From positions 62,001-126,000 of the forward strand of contig JAFJTR010000073.1 of the NCBI GenBank assembly GCA_022559985.1: 64,000 nt of DNA, read 5' to 3'. The notes beneath the pieces are model-generated. The model ran no database searches and was not told where the DNA came from. It saw only the letters and a list, made by a program, of their open reading frames with translations. Made by a program: the position numbers and the translations under genes. How positions within the stretch are numbered: position 1 is the first letter of the stretch; each line of letters starts with the position of its first letter. Shown piece after piece: positions 54,541 through 64,000 of this stretch. Origin of the DNA: Parastagonospora avenae f. sp. tritici 18332-5. Lineage: Eukaryota; Ascomycota; Dothideomycetes; Pleosporales; Phaeosphaeriaceae.

Positions 54541-54840
54541 CTCACCCTGCTTGCCTTCGTAGCCATCAGGAGCTTCGTCGCTAAAACCTCGTCCCGGACA
54601 ATACACCAAGTCTCCGCAGCCTGGCTGCGTCTCATCATACCCGAATCCGTCGAGTCGGGCAACGGCATCATAGCGATTTACGAGATCGTCCTATTCGCCA
54701 CACTCCTGCTTATCAGGCTCGACAAGCTGCGGCCGAGAATGATTGTCAAGGAAGGCATGGTATTGGAGATGAATGAGACCGCTGAGCACATGTCTGAGAA
54801 GGGATATGTTGAAGAGATGATCGAGTGTGACGCAGTATAG
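54541..54840 (+). pseudogene. orphan terminal exon of a membrane protein
   Basis: 99 codons are open after a CTCAG acceptor and end in TAG at 54838-54840. They encode LTLLAFVAIRSFVAKTSSRT, an amphipathic stretch, a membrane helix (GIIAIYEIVLFATLLLIRL) and a charged tail. The frame has no ATG before the helix, and no matching upstream exon is found in the 350 bases before it. So it looks like the 3' remnant of a multi-helix membrane protein, or the last exon of a gene whose first part was lost. No family can be assigned with confidence. Confidence 0.35.
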
Positions 54841-54859
54841 TCAAGGGCGTATGTGCTCT

Positions 54860-56761
54860 CTAGTGCAACACTTGCTGCAGCTCCGCCTCCTCCGCCGCCT
54901 CCTCCTCGTCTTCTTCTTCCCCAATGATGTCATCCCATCGACACACCATATGCGCCCTCGTACACGGCTGACAAGCACTGCCGACCCCCAAGCTCTTGCA
55001 TTGATCAACCGTCAGGCCCCGTGCCATGCATCCAGTGCAGATCCTCAATCTCTTTTGCCCCTTCAATTGAGCCCTCAGTTCCTCATCATCCATAACCTGA
55101 TAGTCGATGCCAATAAAGCGCCAATAGTCGTCTGAATCGTACATCCATTCGTCTATGGGCTCTTCTTCGCCGTACATGTATGGTGGGATGTATGCAGTGC
55201 CTGATGGGAAATTCTCGCGCGAGATGAGGAACCGGCTGTTGTACGATTTGAGGATGCTCGCGATCTTGTATATGGCAGGGCGGTCGAGGAATAATGTCGA
55301 TAGGAGGCGATTTTGCTCTTCGGGATGTGCGATGACAAAGAGGCGGAAGATTGAGTGGTCGGAGAAGTGGAGGCGAATCGTGAAGCCTGGTGGTACAGTA
55401 GTCGGCAAACAGTCGGTTACTATGGATGTTATTGTGCGAAAGGCAACGCTAGCCATGGAGCGTATGTCGTGACCAGCGCTTATCGACAATGCTGCATCCA
55501 GAAATTTGAGCGATTTCAGCGACGGCGGAAAGCCGTTGTGGCGCAAATGATAATTTAGGTGACTTTCGAAACCGAGTTCTAGATACTCCAGGTTCGTCAA
55601 GGAGCGTAATTTTGCAGGTCCTTCCGGGTCGTGCACCCGTGGTGGTATATACTCTAGTAGCCCTCCAATGTGAGTGAGGCGTATCAAAGAGTCTGCTTGC
55701 CTCTGTAAAGCCGTGAGGAAGAGAGGAGACGCAGTGCGCTTCTCCCAGTCTACGGAGGGCTTGCATTCATCGAAGACATGCAATCGTTCCTCAATCGAGA
55801 GCTCTTTCAACGCTTTCGGTAAACTTAGAACAACTTCTAGAAACCTAACGTCGACATTACACTCGACAAGAGTCAAAGACTGCAATGGTGTGGCCTTCTG
55901 GGTTTTTGCGACCATGTCATCATCCATGTCTGCTTCAAAGTTCAAACATGATAGCGTGATCTTGCGAAGAGTGGGACTCAGGAACATTGCCTTCGCACGC
56001 CCAAGTATGAACTTCTGGTCTCCTATACCATGGGCATGAAGCGTTACTAGGTAGAACGTGTCAGCGCGTGCGGCTATGGAGACATCAAGCGTGTACCTAC
56101 ATGACTGCAACATAGGCATCGACAGTGGAAGCCCTACACGTGGATATACCGCACCAGCCAACAGGTTTGTAAAGTCGATCCTAGAGTAGCCATCGAAAAA
56201 GAGACCAGTGCGCCACTCCGAATTATTCGGGCAAGGACTCTCAAGCAACAAGTGTTTAAGCCTCGACATTAGTGCTATATGGTGATTGAGTTCCTCGATT
56301 CCTTCTTTGTACTCAACCTTGTATCGTATTGATAAGCTTCGAATATAGTCAACTCGCTCATCACGGCTGTCCAGAGCCTGGGTGATCTGCCTTGCGTGGG
56401 ACCCTGTGAGCACCAACAGATCGCGCCAGATGTATGGTTCTACGAGGCCCTGGAAGCGCGTACATGTCGAAGCAAGATGGCACAGCGCCCGGCGGTTGTC
56501 GATGTGATCAATGATGTTGAGTAGTAGTTCGTCTACAAGCGACAAGAGACCGCTTGGGGCAAGCGCTAATTGTGTGCTGCCAGGCCCCTGTCGGGACATT
56601 CTGAAGATGTAGCCGGGATGGCGCGTCTTTCGCTTCTTAGCTCCTGCGAATGAGATATTGGGCATACGATTGGACGAAAGAATGAGATGTCGGGCATACG
56701 ATTGGGTGAAAAGTGGTTGGTAGAGTTTTGGTGGTTGGCTACGTACCAGATGCTGCTTCAT
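54860..56761 (-). CDS. F-box protein with LRR-like body
   Basis: Probable substrate-receptor subunit of an SCF ubiquitin ligase. Open frame of 633 codons; the F-box is SLVDELLLNIIDHIDNRRAL, then CHLASTCTRFQGLVEPYIWR, near residues 70-120. Irregular leucine-rich repeats follow (MSRLKHLLLESPCPN, LRKITLSCLNFEA, LQSLTLVECNV, LKELSIEERL). A candidate 54-nt intron (56047-56100, GTAGGT...CTGAC...CTAG) is a multiple of three and stop-free, so it hides in the frame; removing it gives MLQSLTLHAHG, a proper LRR strand, and 615 aa. The start could be ATG 56761, 56665 or lower; the N-terminal 55 residues look dispensable. Near the end four cysteines (RICTGCMARG, SACQPCTRAHMVC) may bind zinc, with a Glu-rich tail. 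Confidence 0.82.
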   Translation of the reverse strand: MKQHLVRSQPPKLYQPLFTQSYARHLILSSNRMPNISFAGAKKRKTRHPGYIFRMSRQGPGSTQLALAPSGLLSLVDELLLNIIDHIDNRRALCHLASTCTRFQGLVEPYIWRDLLVLTGSHARQITQALDSRDERVDYIRSLSIRYKVEYKEGIEELNHHIALMSRLKHLLLESPCPNNSEWRTGLFFDGYSRIDFTNLLAGAVYPRVGLPLSMPMLQSCRYTLDVSIAARADTFYLVTLHAHGIGDQKFILGRAKAMFLSPTLRKITLSCLNFEADMDDDMVAKTQKATPLQSLTLVECNVDVRFLEVVLSLPKALKELSIEERLHVFDECKPSVDWEKRTASPLFLTALQRQADSLIRLTHIGGLLEYIPPRVHDPEGPAKLRSLTNLEYLELGFESHLNYHLRHNGFPPSLKSLKFLDAALSISAGHDIRSMASVAFRTITSIVTDCLPTTVPPGFTIRLHFSDHSIFRLFVIAHPEEQNRLLSTLFLDRPAIYKIASILKSYNSRFLISRENFPSGTAYIPPYMYGEEEPIDEWMYDSDDYWRFIGIDYQVMDDEELRAQLKGQKRLRICTGCMARGLTVDQCKSLGVGSACQPCTRAHMVCRWDDIIGEEEDEEEAAEEAELQQVLH

Positions 56762-56988
56762 GTTTGGGTGCTGACGTCAGCAAGCCGCGGCCTACATTGC
56801 GCTTGCTGCATTCGGTTAGCAGGTGGAGATCCATTGGCAAGCGGGCACGCAAAGTAAGTGCACTACAGTTCGGGTCACGTTAGAAAACTTCCTCCGCGAA
56901 CATGCTCATTCGTACTAGCTTTGGAAGGTTTGAATTTTTGACTACACTCTATGAAAAATGTCTTCCCAAATAATCTAAGAGCTCTCCC

Positions 56989-58733
56989 TCAAATCGTATA
57001 CATGTATCTCGGGTTGTTCTCTCCCATCTCCGCAATCTCCTCTTCAGTCTTACCCTCCATCAGGTAGTCAAACTTGCCCTCGCGCTTCTTCTTGTTCTGC
57101 ATGCGGAAGTAGAAGTGAAGCGCAGTGTAGAGCATGATCCCAACTGCCAAGAGTCCAATGGTTGCGCCATATCCGGGTAAGTACTCAGGCGCGGTGTTGG
57201 AAGAGTACAAGAAGGGTGAGACTACACCGGAGATATTGCCGATCGTGATTTGCATACCGGATGCAAAGGCGCGCTTGCCGTAGCGAGGGTTGTTGTTATT
57301 GATCCAGGTGAACGCGGCTCCCGTAGATACCCACAGGCCCAACGCGACGATGAAGGTACCGCAATAGCTCAGGACCAACCCCTTATTGATAATAAGGAAG
57401 ATGTATCCAAGCATACTGACGGCTAAGCCTCCGATGCAGAAGATACCTTTCTGCTGGATCTTGTCACCGTACCAGGCGCATACGATGTACGAGGCGAAAC
57501 CGGCAAAGTACACGGGAATTGTGAGAGCTTGGACGACTTGACGGCTCCATCCGCCACCCATGCCGTCGATGATCGTCGGCAAGAACACGCTGAAGCTGTA
57601 AAGCATGCCCAAGCCGACGAATTGGCTGATGGCATACGCATATGTCTTCCAGTCCCTGACTCCATCCATGACGTCTTTCTTGTTCATCTGCTGCCCAGAT
57701 TTTGTTTGACCAATTTCAGACATTCGGAGGGTCACCAGATTTCGGCGATCTTCTTCAGTGAGGAACTTGGCAGTCTCGGGACTGTTGGGAAGCACGAAAG
57801 GTGTGACGACTGCGGTTAGAATGGTAGGGATACCGTTGATAAGGATACTACATACAGTGTCAGCAAGACTTTTCAGATGAGAGTGGGGATTTTGGTAATC
57901 ATGACTTACATCCATCGCCATCCAGACCACCCAGCAGCTCCATCTAACTCTCCAATAGCATATGCTACCAGACCACCCAGTGCGCCAGAAATGGCACTGG
58001 TTCCGTAGAAGTACGCCTGACGCAAGGCAAGATTGCGTTTGTTGTAGACTATGATAGGTTAGCATTATTTTAATGCAGGTCAGTGCGGAGCGCATACACA
58101 TGGAGAGGTATAGAATGACACCTGGGAAGAGACCAGCCTCGAACACTCCGAGGAGGAGCCTGCAAGCCACGAGTGCGGCGAAGTTGTTGACAAAAGCGCT
58201 GAAGGTAGCTACCATGCCCCAACAGAAGACGAGTCCGGCAAGGTATCGCGCTGGCTGCAGCCTTTTGATAATCATATTCGAGGGCGTCTCGAAAATCTTG
58301 ACTCTTGGTTAGCAACAATAGTTATGGGAGCTTGACCTTACTTACGACATAGGTAACAAAGAGGAGCGACACAGCAAGCTGGTACTGGTTGCCCGACATG
58401 CCGAGATCTTCCTCCAGTTTATACAATTTCGCATTGCCAATGTTCACTCGGTCCATAAAGTTCATCTACAGTGATTGAGGACGATGTCAGCAATGTCTCA
58501 GCAACCAATCCAGTAGACGATCGACCTACCAGATAGATCCAGCACACCATGGGAATGATGCGAATATCCAGTTTCCTCAATAGCATTCTCTCGGTCTCCT
58601 TATCCACAGCGGCAGAAGTGCCGATCTTCTCGACATCCTCGACTCGGGTTGGCGGCGTGCCTGGAGTGTCTGAATCGATGTCTCTCTCTTTATGCTCCGA
58701 CACAGTGGCCGATGAATCGATGTTGCTATTCAT
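56989..58733 (-). CDS. MFS permease, anion:cation symporter type (TNA1/allantoate-like)
   Basis: Carrier for an organic anion or vitamin at the plasma membrane. Five exons, 58733-58530, 58465-58346, 58296-58098, 58048-57910 and 57847-56989, sum to 1521 nt, 506 aa. Motifs are RKLDIRIIPMVCWIYLMNFM, DRVNIGNAKLYKLEEDLGMS, FETPSNMIIKRLQPARYLAG, LLLGVFEAGLFPGVI, YNKRNLALRQAYFYGTSA, GWSGWRWIILINGIPT, LPNSPETAKFLTEEDR and TWINNNNPRYGKRAFASG. The C-terminus EEEIAEMGENNPRYMYTI is characteristic of this branch. It is related to, but not a recent copy of, the permease at 52.4 kb: intron positions differ and identity is moderate. Substrate unknown. Confidence 0.93.
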
Positions 58734-60259
58734 CGTAATGAAAGATCGGTAAGTGAAGATACAGCAAGTCTGTCGATCGCCGTTGCAAAGATCGAGAACG
58801 ATCGATGGTGGACCTTGGTTTTATACTCTACCACGGGGTCGGAAAAGGGACCAACCCCACGGGGTAGTCGAGACATGCCATGCCCACCCAGCCCTTGGAA
58901 GGCGCCGTTGACGTCGCTTAACCACGTTGGAAGCTGAGCCGCGTTGATAAGCACTGCCTCGAAATCTTGGGCCAACAGCTTTCCGGTTGTCCGTGGTTTG
59001 CTGACGAGACGCGGGCTTCCTGCCTGATGTGGATGTCAAGACTTCGTATCTTGTTGAGACAAGGAATGTATATGGCCCACCCTGAGGCGAAAATATTGCA
59101 ATAACCGTGTGCCAGCTGCACAGGAGCGCAAGGTAGCACTGGCCTGTAATCAGGCCATCAGATGCGGGTCTTGACCAGGGCAAACTTGAAATACTTCGTG
59201 GATTTACTCCTGAAAGCTTCGTTCACATCTATCCGCGAGCTGAATTTCCATCTCGGTGCATTCTGTCAGTTGTGCATCCAAAATGGGGCGATTTCGATCG
59301 AAGCGGAGGCTTGAGCAGAGCTATACAAGCGGAGAGGGCCTTGGATTGAGAGCCTAAAGGTAATGGTGATTTCGTGTTTGGTCGAAGTATCCACTTTATC
59401 TGGAAAGAACGGCATCTTCGTGATCTTATATCTTCATTTATACTTGGCTCAGCCGTGGCGTCTCCCGTAATTGTGGCTGTTGCGAGTTCCAAGGGCTTGA
59501 CATGTCCTTAGCACACGTAAGCGGCTTGGCTGGCTGTACTTGTGTCCAGGACCGGCAACAAGCGGACAGCGCAGATGATGTACACTGTCGCGAGGTAGGC
59601 GCTCGGAGATTCCTACTGTGTAGCTGCTCATTCAATAAATTCACTCCAGTCTGAAGTTGAGTGCTGCACGTCAGACCTGTTGATTGAGCAAATGGTGGCC
59701 AGTGCACAAGACTCGTGTGCCGCCAGGAAGTCGAATAACATTGAAGTCAAAGACTTAGTTTCGAGGCTGCTGACTAGGTAAGTCTTATCGTGACCGTGCA
59801 ATTGCCGTATAACCTGTGCTGGCATTAAGTCCCTCCCAGGATGAAGGCACCGAGACAGGCAGGCGGAGGTATGTGGATATCGCTGAGGATCCGCATCATC
59901 CCTCAGGGCTCGGCGCAAGAAATGTTCGAGACTTTCATAGGTGGAGGTATTACCTGGGGAAAATGGAGCCGGGTTTGTGGAGTTGTAAACCTGGTGGGAC
60001 TCGCTTATTGAGCGGACGCGCCGAAGTCGTCTTCGTTCCTTCCCTGCCTGGTACGTGCCTGCATCACGCTGAGATCAGAGTCTCGTATCCCAGCGAATAG
60101 TATTACGTACAGCTCTATCTTGGCGTAGAAGCTGGATGATGAGTGTCCTTGGTCTGATACACTCTAAGCGCTGTACAGCAAAGAAAGAGCCGATGCTGCC
60201 GCTGTGAGGGGCATTGATCGCGGTAGATTTTCCTGCAAGGCCGAGGAGCTGCCAATGGC
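58734..60259. other. intergenic, no supported gene
   Basis: 1.5 kb. Minus-strand frames at 58821-59183, 59438-59707 and 59628-59918 are open for about 90-120 codons but overlap shadows and show no domain, start context or splice partner. It contains the promoter of the permease. Confidence 0.4.
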
Positions 60260-61055
60260 TTACTTATCCTCAGTCTTGCCCTGGACGTCGACGATTGCCT
60301 TGATGAGCTCCTCTACCACTAGAGTCGACAGGCGGACCTCCTCCTTGCTCTCACATTTTGGCACGGATAAGAAAACAATGTCCTTCTTACCCGTCGTATT
60401 CTCTGCTTGCAGCATACTCATGTAGTACTGATATCCACATGTATAGGGCGTTGTATCATCGCTCAACCTCACATCGACCGCCTGCTTGTATGTGAACTCA
60501 AGGGTGCCTTTCTTCATTGAGGGTTCCATCGCCGAGTGTGAGGTCAACGAGGAGCAAGCAGTCTGCCAGATTTCGAAAACAGAGTCAATGTGAAGAGTGG
60601 TATTTGAAGAAGCGATTGGTTTTGTGAAGACGTTTTTGTACCCTGCTCGAGTGAAAGCCTTGCGATCGGCATCTGGGATATCGTGGCATCCCTCTTTCGG
60701 CGCCGCTCTTGCAAGCTTATAGACCCCAGCCCCGTTGTCGGCGTCCAGTCTGGCATGTACTACGAACTCTGGTGACCACTGATTGACTTGGTCGGCAGTA
60801 ATAGCGAGGCATTCGCGATACTTGGCTGTAGCTGAATCCTGCGGTGGTTTGTCCATAGGGAAAATCTCAATATAATCGCCCTTGGTACTTCTTGTATCTA
60901 GAGGTAAGTGATGTTTGCACTCCCGTGACTCTATTTTGGAGATATTCTGGTCGGGCTAGGCGCATGTTAGCTTGGGTGGCTCTGGCTGCTCCGGATAGAC
61001 GCACGAAGCCGGTCACCATCACAACTATTGTGTCTTCGTCCGGAGCCCACATCAT
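60260..61055 (-). CDS. unrecognised protein, 5' end probably frameshifted
   Basis: Two exons (61055-61005, 60955-60260) around a 49-nt intron with donor GTGCGT, branch GCTAAC and acceptor CTAG; 248 aa from ATG 61055 (MMWAPDEDTIVVMVTGF). The body is soluble and mixed alpha/beta (KHHLPLDTRSTKGDYIEIFP, WSPEFVVHARLDADNGAGVY) with no signature known to me. Protein-like sequence continues upstream: the same frame is open to VTYDYKNHSIVPVIF, and beyond a TGA another frame reads LQKGNYAWTPYTWA. The two would join if four bases (GTGA at about 61128-61134) were absent. So the gene either starts at 61055 as a shortened product or is a frameshifted copy. Secretion or location cannot be judged. Confidence 0.55.
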
Positions 61056-61688
61056 GTTGGTTCCTTCGAGGCTTGAAAATGTGAAAATGACGGGCACGAT
61101 GCTGTGGTTCTTGTAGTCATATGTGACTCACTGCCCAGGTGTAAGGCGTCCACGCGTAATTGCCCTTCTGTAGACATACACGGATACATGCAGCCAGGTG
61201 CAAAGGAGGTCCTGCCTGTAGTGATGCACATTCGTCTCATTCAATGCGACATGCTGTGCGCGATGCTATGACGTAGCACGCACTACATACCTTCGCTGAC
61301 CCCGGTCTATCCGCGCGCTCTGCTCAAGATGCAGCCGCAAGGAACGGCGCCATTATAAATTTCATGAGGCGTTCCTTAAATGAAGCAAATAGTGAATGGA
61401 TTGAAGTCTGGTGGACGGTGTTGTACATGTCGGGATGATAGGGAGCGAGGGGCTCGGCTAGCGCATCTGCAAGGTCCAGATGTCCGATCGGAGCTGGCGT
61501 GCAATAACTTTATTGAGAGCCAGTCACAGAAGCTTACACATCAGCACAAGGCACTTCTGTGACCGATTCACAGGATGCAAATACTTCCCCGTCCCTAAAA
61601 ACAATTCCTGTCTTCTTGAAACGTTTCACCGACCTCATATCAACAGTGGTTGTTGTTCGCACCTTCTGCGGGACAGTCATAGCCCACC
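61056..61688. other. intergenic with displaced coding traces
   Basis: Near 61120-61230 (minus strand) lies protein-like sequence that belongs to the neighbouring unrecognised gene but in a different frame. The rest, to 61688, is the promoter region of ARO1; no other gene seen. Confidence 0.4.
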
Positions 61689-64000
61689 ATGGCGACCAAC
61701 GGAGTCAAAGCTGAGCCCACCAAGGTCAACATCTTGGGCAAAGACTCGATAGTCGTCGACTATGGACTGTGGCAGAGCTACATCGCCGAGGATCTGCTGC
61801 AAAATATTCCCTCGTCCACCTACGTCCTCATCACCGACACGAACATTGGCCCAACCTACACACCCACCTTCGAACGCTCCTTCTCAGCAGCGACTGCCTC
61901 GATATCTTCGTCCCCACGCCTTCTCACATACACGATCCCACCCGGCGAGACGTCGAAATCACGAAGCACAAAAGCTGCCGTAGAAGACTGGCTTTTGTCA
62001 CAAGGATGCACGCGCGACACCGTCATAATAGCCCTGGGTGGGGGAGTCATAGGCGACATGATCGGATACGTTGCCGCGACTTATATGCGCGGCGTCAAGT
62101 TCGTGAACGTGCCCACCACACTGCTGTCCATGGTAGACTCGAGCATTGGTGGCAAGACTGCCATTGACGTGCCTGCGGGCAAGAACTTGGTCGGCGCATT
62201 CTGGCAGCCCGAGAGAATATACATCGACTTGCAATTCTTGGAAACACTGCCAAAGCGCGAGGTCATCAACGGCATGGCAGAGGTGGTCAAGACAGCAGCC
62301 ATCTGGAATGAAGAAGAATTCACAGCGCTCGAGGGCAATGCGGACGCCATCCTTGCAGCTATGGACCAGAAAACCACCGATGGGCGCAAGAACTTCGACA
62401 GCATAGCCGGAATACTGAAGAGAATAGTCCTAGGCTCTGTGCGCGTCAAGGCTGAAGTCGTTTCAGCCGACGAGCGCGAGGGCGGACTGCGCAATCTGCT
62501 GAACTTCGGGCACTCGATTGGACACGCCTACGAAGCTATTCTCACACCTCAGATCCTCCACGGAGAATGTGTCGCAATCGGCATGGTCAAGGAGGCGGAG
62601 CTGGCAAGATACCTCGGAGTCCTGGACCCGTCTGCAGTTGCGCGCTTGACAAAGTGCATCGCCAGCTACGGTCTGCCGACCTCGCTAACAGACAAGACGG
62701 TGCGCAGGCGGTCGGCAAACAAGCATTGCCCAGTGGACGAGCTCATCAAGATCATGGCGGTGGACAAGAAGAACGCGGGCGCCGTGAAGAAGATCGTGCT
62801 TCTGTCTGGCATCGGCAGGACGTACGAGAAGAAGGCGAGCTCCGTCGTGGATCGCGACATCAAAATCGCTCTTTCGCCAAGCATCTGCGTGCACCCCGGT
62901 ATTCCGCCTGATCTGAATGTGACATGTACACCTCCTGGCTCCAAAAGTGTCTCCAACCGGGTACTCGTCCTGGCGGCGCTCGGCACTGGTTCGTGCCGGA
63001 TCACCAACTTGCTCCACTCGGATGACACCCAAGTCATGCTGGACGCGCTTGCGAAAATGCAGGGTGCCAGCTTCTCTTGGGAGAACGATGGTAAGGAGCT
63101 GGTGGTTACTGGAAATGGTGGCCAGCTAAAAGCCTCAAGCAATGAGCTATACCTTGGCAATGCTGGCACTGCAGCGCGCTTCCTGACATCAGTGACCGCT
63201 CTCTGCCAAGCTCAAGAGGGTGTTACCTCGACTGTAGTGACTGGTAATGCGCGCATGAAGGAGCGCCCTATCGGCCCGCTAGTCAAGTCGCTGCGTACCA
63301 TGGGCATTGATGTTGACTACCAGGAGAAAGAGGGCAGCCTGCCACTGCGCATCTCTGCTTGCGGCGGCTTCGGTTCTGAGGCGTTCAGCGGCGAGATTGA
63401 GCTCACCGCGAACGTGTCTTCGCAATATGTCTCCTCGATTCTCCTGAGCGCGCCGTACTCTAAGAAGCCGGTAACATTACGACTTGTGGGTGGCAAAGTC
63501 ATCTCGCAGCCATACATTGATATGACCATCGCAATGATGGCGTCTTTTGGTGTACAGGTTGAGCGGGATCAGAGTGACCCCAACACCTACCGCATCCCCA
63601 ACAAGCCGTACACCAACCCAGCAGAATACGTTGTCGAGAGCGATGCTAGCTCGGCGACTTATCCACTGGCCATCGCAGCAATCACTGGCAGCACATGCAC
63701 GGTACCGAACATCGGTTCAGGTTCCCTTCAAGGTGACGCACGATTCGCCATTGAAGTGTTGAAGCCCATGGGCTGCAAGGTAGAACAAACCAAGACCTCC
63801 ACTACCGTGACAGGTCCGCCTCGCGGAGAGCTCAAGGCCGTCAAGGAGATCGATATGGAGCCCATGACAGATGCCTTCCTGACTGCATCAGTCCTAGCTG
63901 CAGTATGCTCATCAAACGGCACTTCGACGACCACGCGCATCTATGGTATCGCAAACCAGCGTGTCAAGGAGTGCAATCGTATTCAAGCCATGGAAGACGA
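61689..64000 (+). CDS. ARO1: pentafunctional AROM polypeptide, partial at right edge
   Basis: Five fused enzymes for steps 2-6 of the shikimate pathway (DAHP to EPSP); cytosolic. The start is ATG 61689 (CCACCATGG). The window holds about 770 of an expected 1,550-1,600 residues, with no intron. Residues 1-390 are 3-dehydroquinate synthase: LGGGVIGDMIGYVAATYMRG, VDSSIGGKTAID, KNLVGAFWQP and LLNFGHSIGHAYE with zinc-binding His. From about 400 comes EPSP synthase: PPGSKSVSNRVLVLAALG, LGNAGTAARFLT and GNARMKERPIGPL, with SSQYVSSILLSAPY later. The GNAGTA loop has the normal glyphosate-sensitive class I residues. Shikimate kinase, dehydroquinase and shikimate dehydrogenase parts lie beyond the edge. 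The reading frame is intact as far as visible. Confidence 0.97.
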   Translation, partial: MATNGVKAEPTKVNILGKDSIVVDYGLWQSYIAEDLLQNIPSSTYVLITDTNIGPTYTPTFERSFSAATASISSSPRLLTYTIPPGETSKSRSTKAAVEDWLLSQGCTRDTVIIALGGGVIGDMIGYVAATYMRGVKFVNVPTTLLSMVDSSIGGKTAIDVPAGKNLVGAFWQPERIYIDLQFLETLPKREVINGMAEVVKTAAIWNEEEFTALEGNADAILAAMDQKTTDGRKNFDSIAGILKRIVLGSVRVKAEVVSADEREGGLRNLLNFGHSIGHAYEAILTPQILHGECVAIGMVKEAELARYLGVLDPSAVARLTKCIASYGLPTSLTDKTVRRRSANKHCPVDELIKIMAVDKKNAGAVKKIVLLSGIGRTYEKKASSVVDRDIKIALSPSICVHPGIPPDLNVTCTPPGSKSVSNRVLVLAALGTGSCRITNLLHSDDTQVMLDALAKMQGASFSWENDGKELVVTGNGGQLKASSNELYLGNAGTAARFLTSVTALCQAQEGVTSTVVTGNARMKERPIGPLVKSLRTMGIDVDYQEKEGSLPLRISACGGFGSEAFSGEIELTANVSSQYVSSILLSAPYSKKPVTLRLVGGKVISQPYIDMTIAMMASFGVQVERDQSDPNTYRIPNKPYTNPAEYVVESDASSATYPLAIAAITGSTCTVPNIGSGSLQGDARFAIEVLKPMGCKVEQTKTSTTVTGPPRGELKAVKEIDMEPMTDAFLTASVLAAVCSSNGTSTTTRIYGIANQRVKECNRIQAMED

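Noticed and set aside
52391..58733. Secondary-metabolite or nutrient-uptake gene cluster around the two ACS permeases
   Set aside because: No biosynthetic enzyme or pathway regulator lies between them; only an F-box gene and an orphan exon.
1..64000. CRISPR arrays, bacterial operons, rRNA, integrated viral genes
   Set aside because: None seen. Tandem repeats found are short minisatellites or coding repeats, and every large gene has fungal features.

Overview
The window reads as nuclear DNA of a filamentous ascomycete (Pezizomycotina; Dothideomycetes is a tentative impression only). The support is short 45-100 nt introns with GTRNGT donors, CTAAC-like branch sites and YAG acceptors; gene families confined to or typical of filamentous fungi (fungal rhodopsin-fold membrane protein, fused AROM, DUF6606/DUF3638/DUF3645 giant protein, several MFS permeases); and a Fot1/pogo-type transposon. 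I saw no bacterial operons, rRNA, CRISPR array or convincing tRNA gene.

Layout. 0-2.4 kb: almost gene-free, holding a decayed ankyrin-repeat relic. 2.4-9 kb: an MFS sugar transporter with a very long Ser-rich tail (-), GUF1/EF4 (-) and, divergently, the spindle-checkpoint gene MAD2 (+). 10-16.6 kb: a GT2 processive-type glycosyltransferase (+), an aldehyde dehydrogenase (+) and a rhodopsin-like 7-TM protein (-). 18-25.7 kb: a secreted serine carboxypeptidase (-), a complete 2.39-kb Fot1/pogo element whose transposase carries one nonsense codon, and a DHA1-type MFS exporter (-). 27-37 kb: one 3160-aa gene of the DUF6606/DUF3638/DUF3645 family fills 9.8 kb. 38-50 kb: phospholipase D1 (-), an alpha/beta hydrolase (+), a disordered nuclear-type protein (-), a 58-aa Cys-rich membrane miniprotein (-) and a small single-pass protein (-). 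50.6-61 kb: a 94-aa protein (+), an anion:cation-symporter-type MFS permease (+), an orphan exon, an F-box/LRR-like protein (-), a second permease of the same type (-) and an unrecognised gene with a probably frameshifted 5' part (-). 61.7 kb to the end: the pentafunctional shikimate gene ARO1, cut by the right edge.

These are not a single pathway cluster. They are housekeeping genes (GUF1, MAD2, PLD1, ARO1) mixed with transporters and lineage-specific genes. The strongest lead for something under-described is the giant gene: across its exons I can read motifs that line up with a SecA-like DEAD motor (MGQGKT, LDECD, RGTD and a Q-x3-R-x-R-x2-G motif) inside a protein usually described only by DUF names.

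Gene models were built by hand from reading frames and splice-site consensus. For the models where I list or checked every exon boundary, the exon lengths sum to whole codons. Function names rest on recognised motifs, not on database searches.
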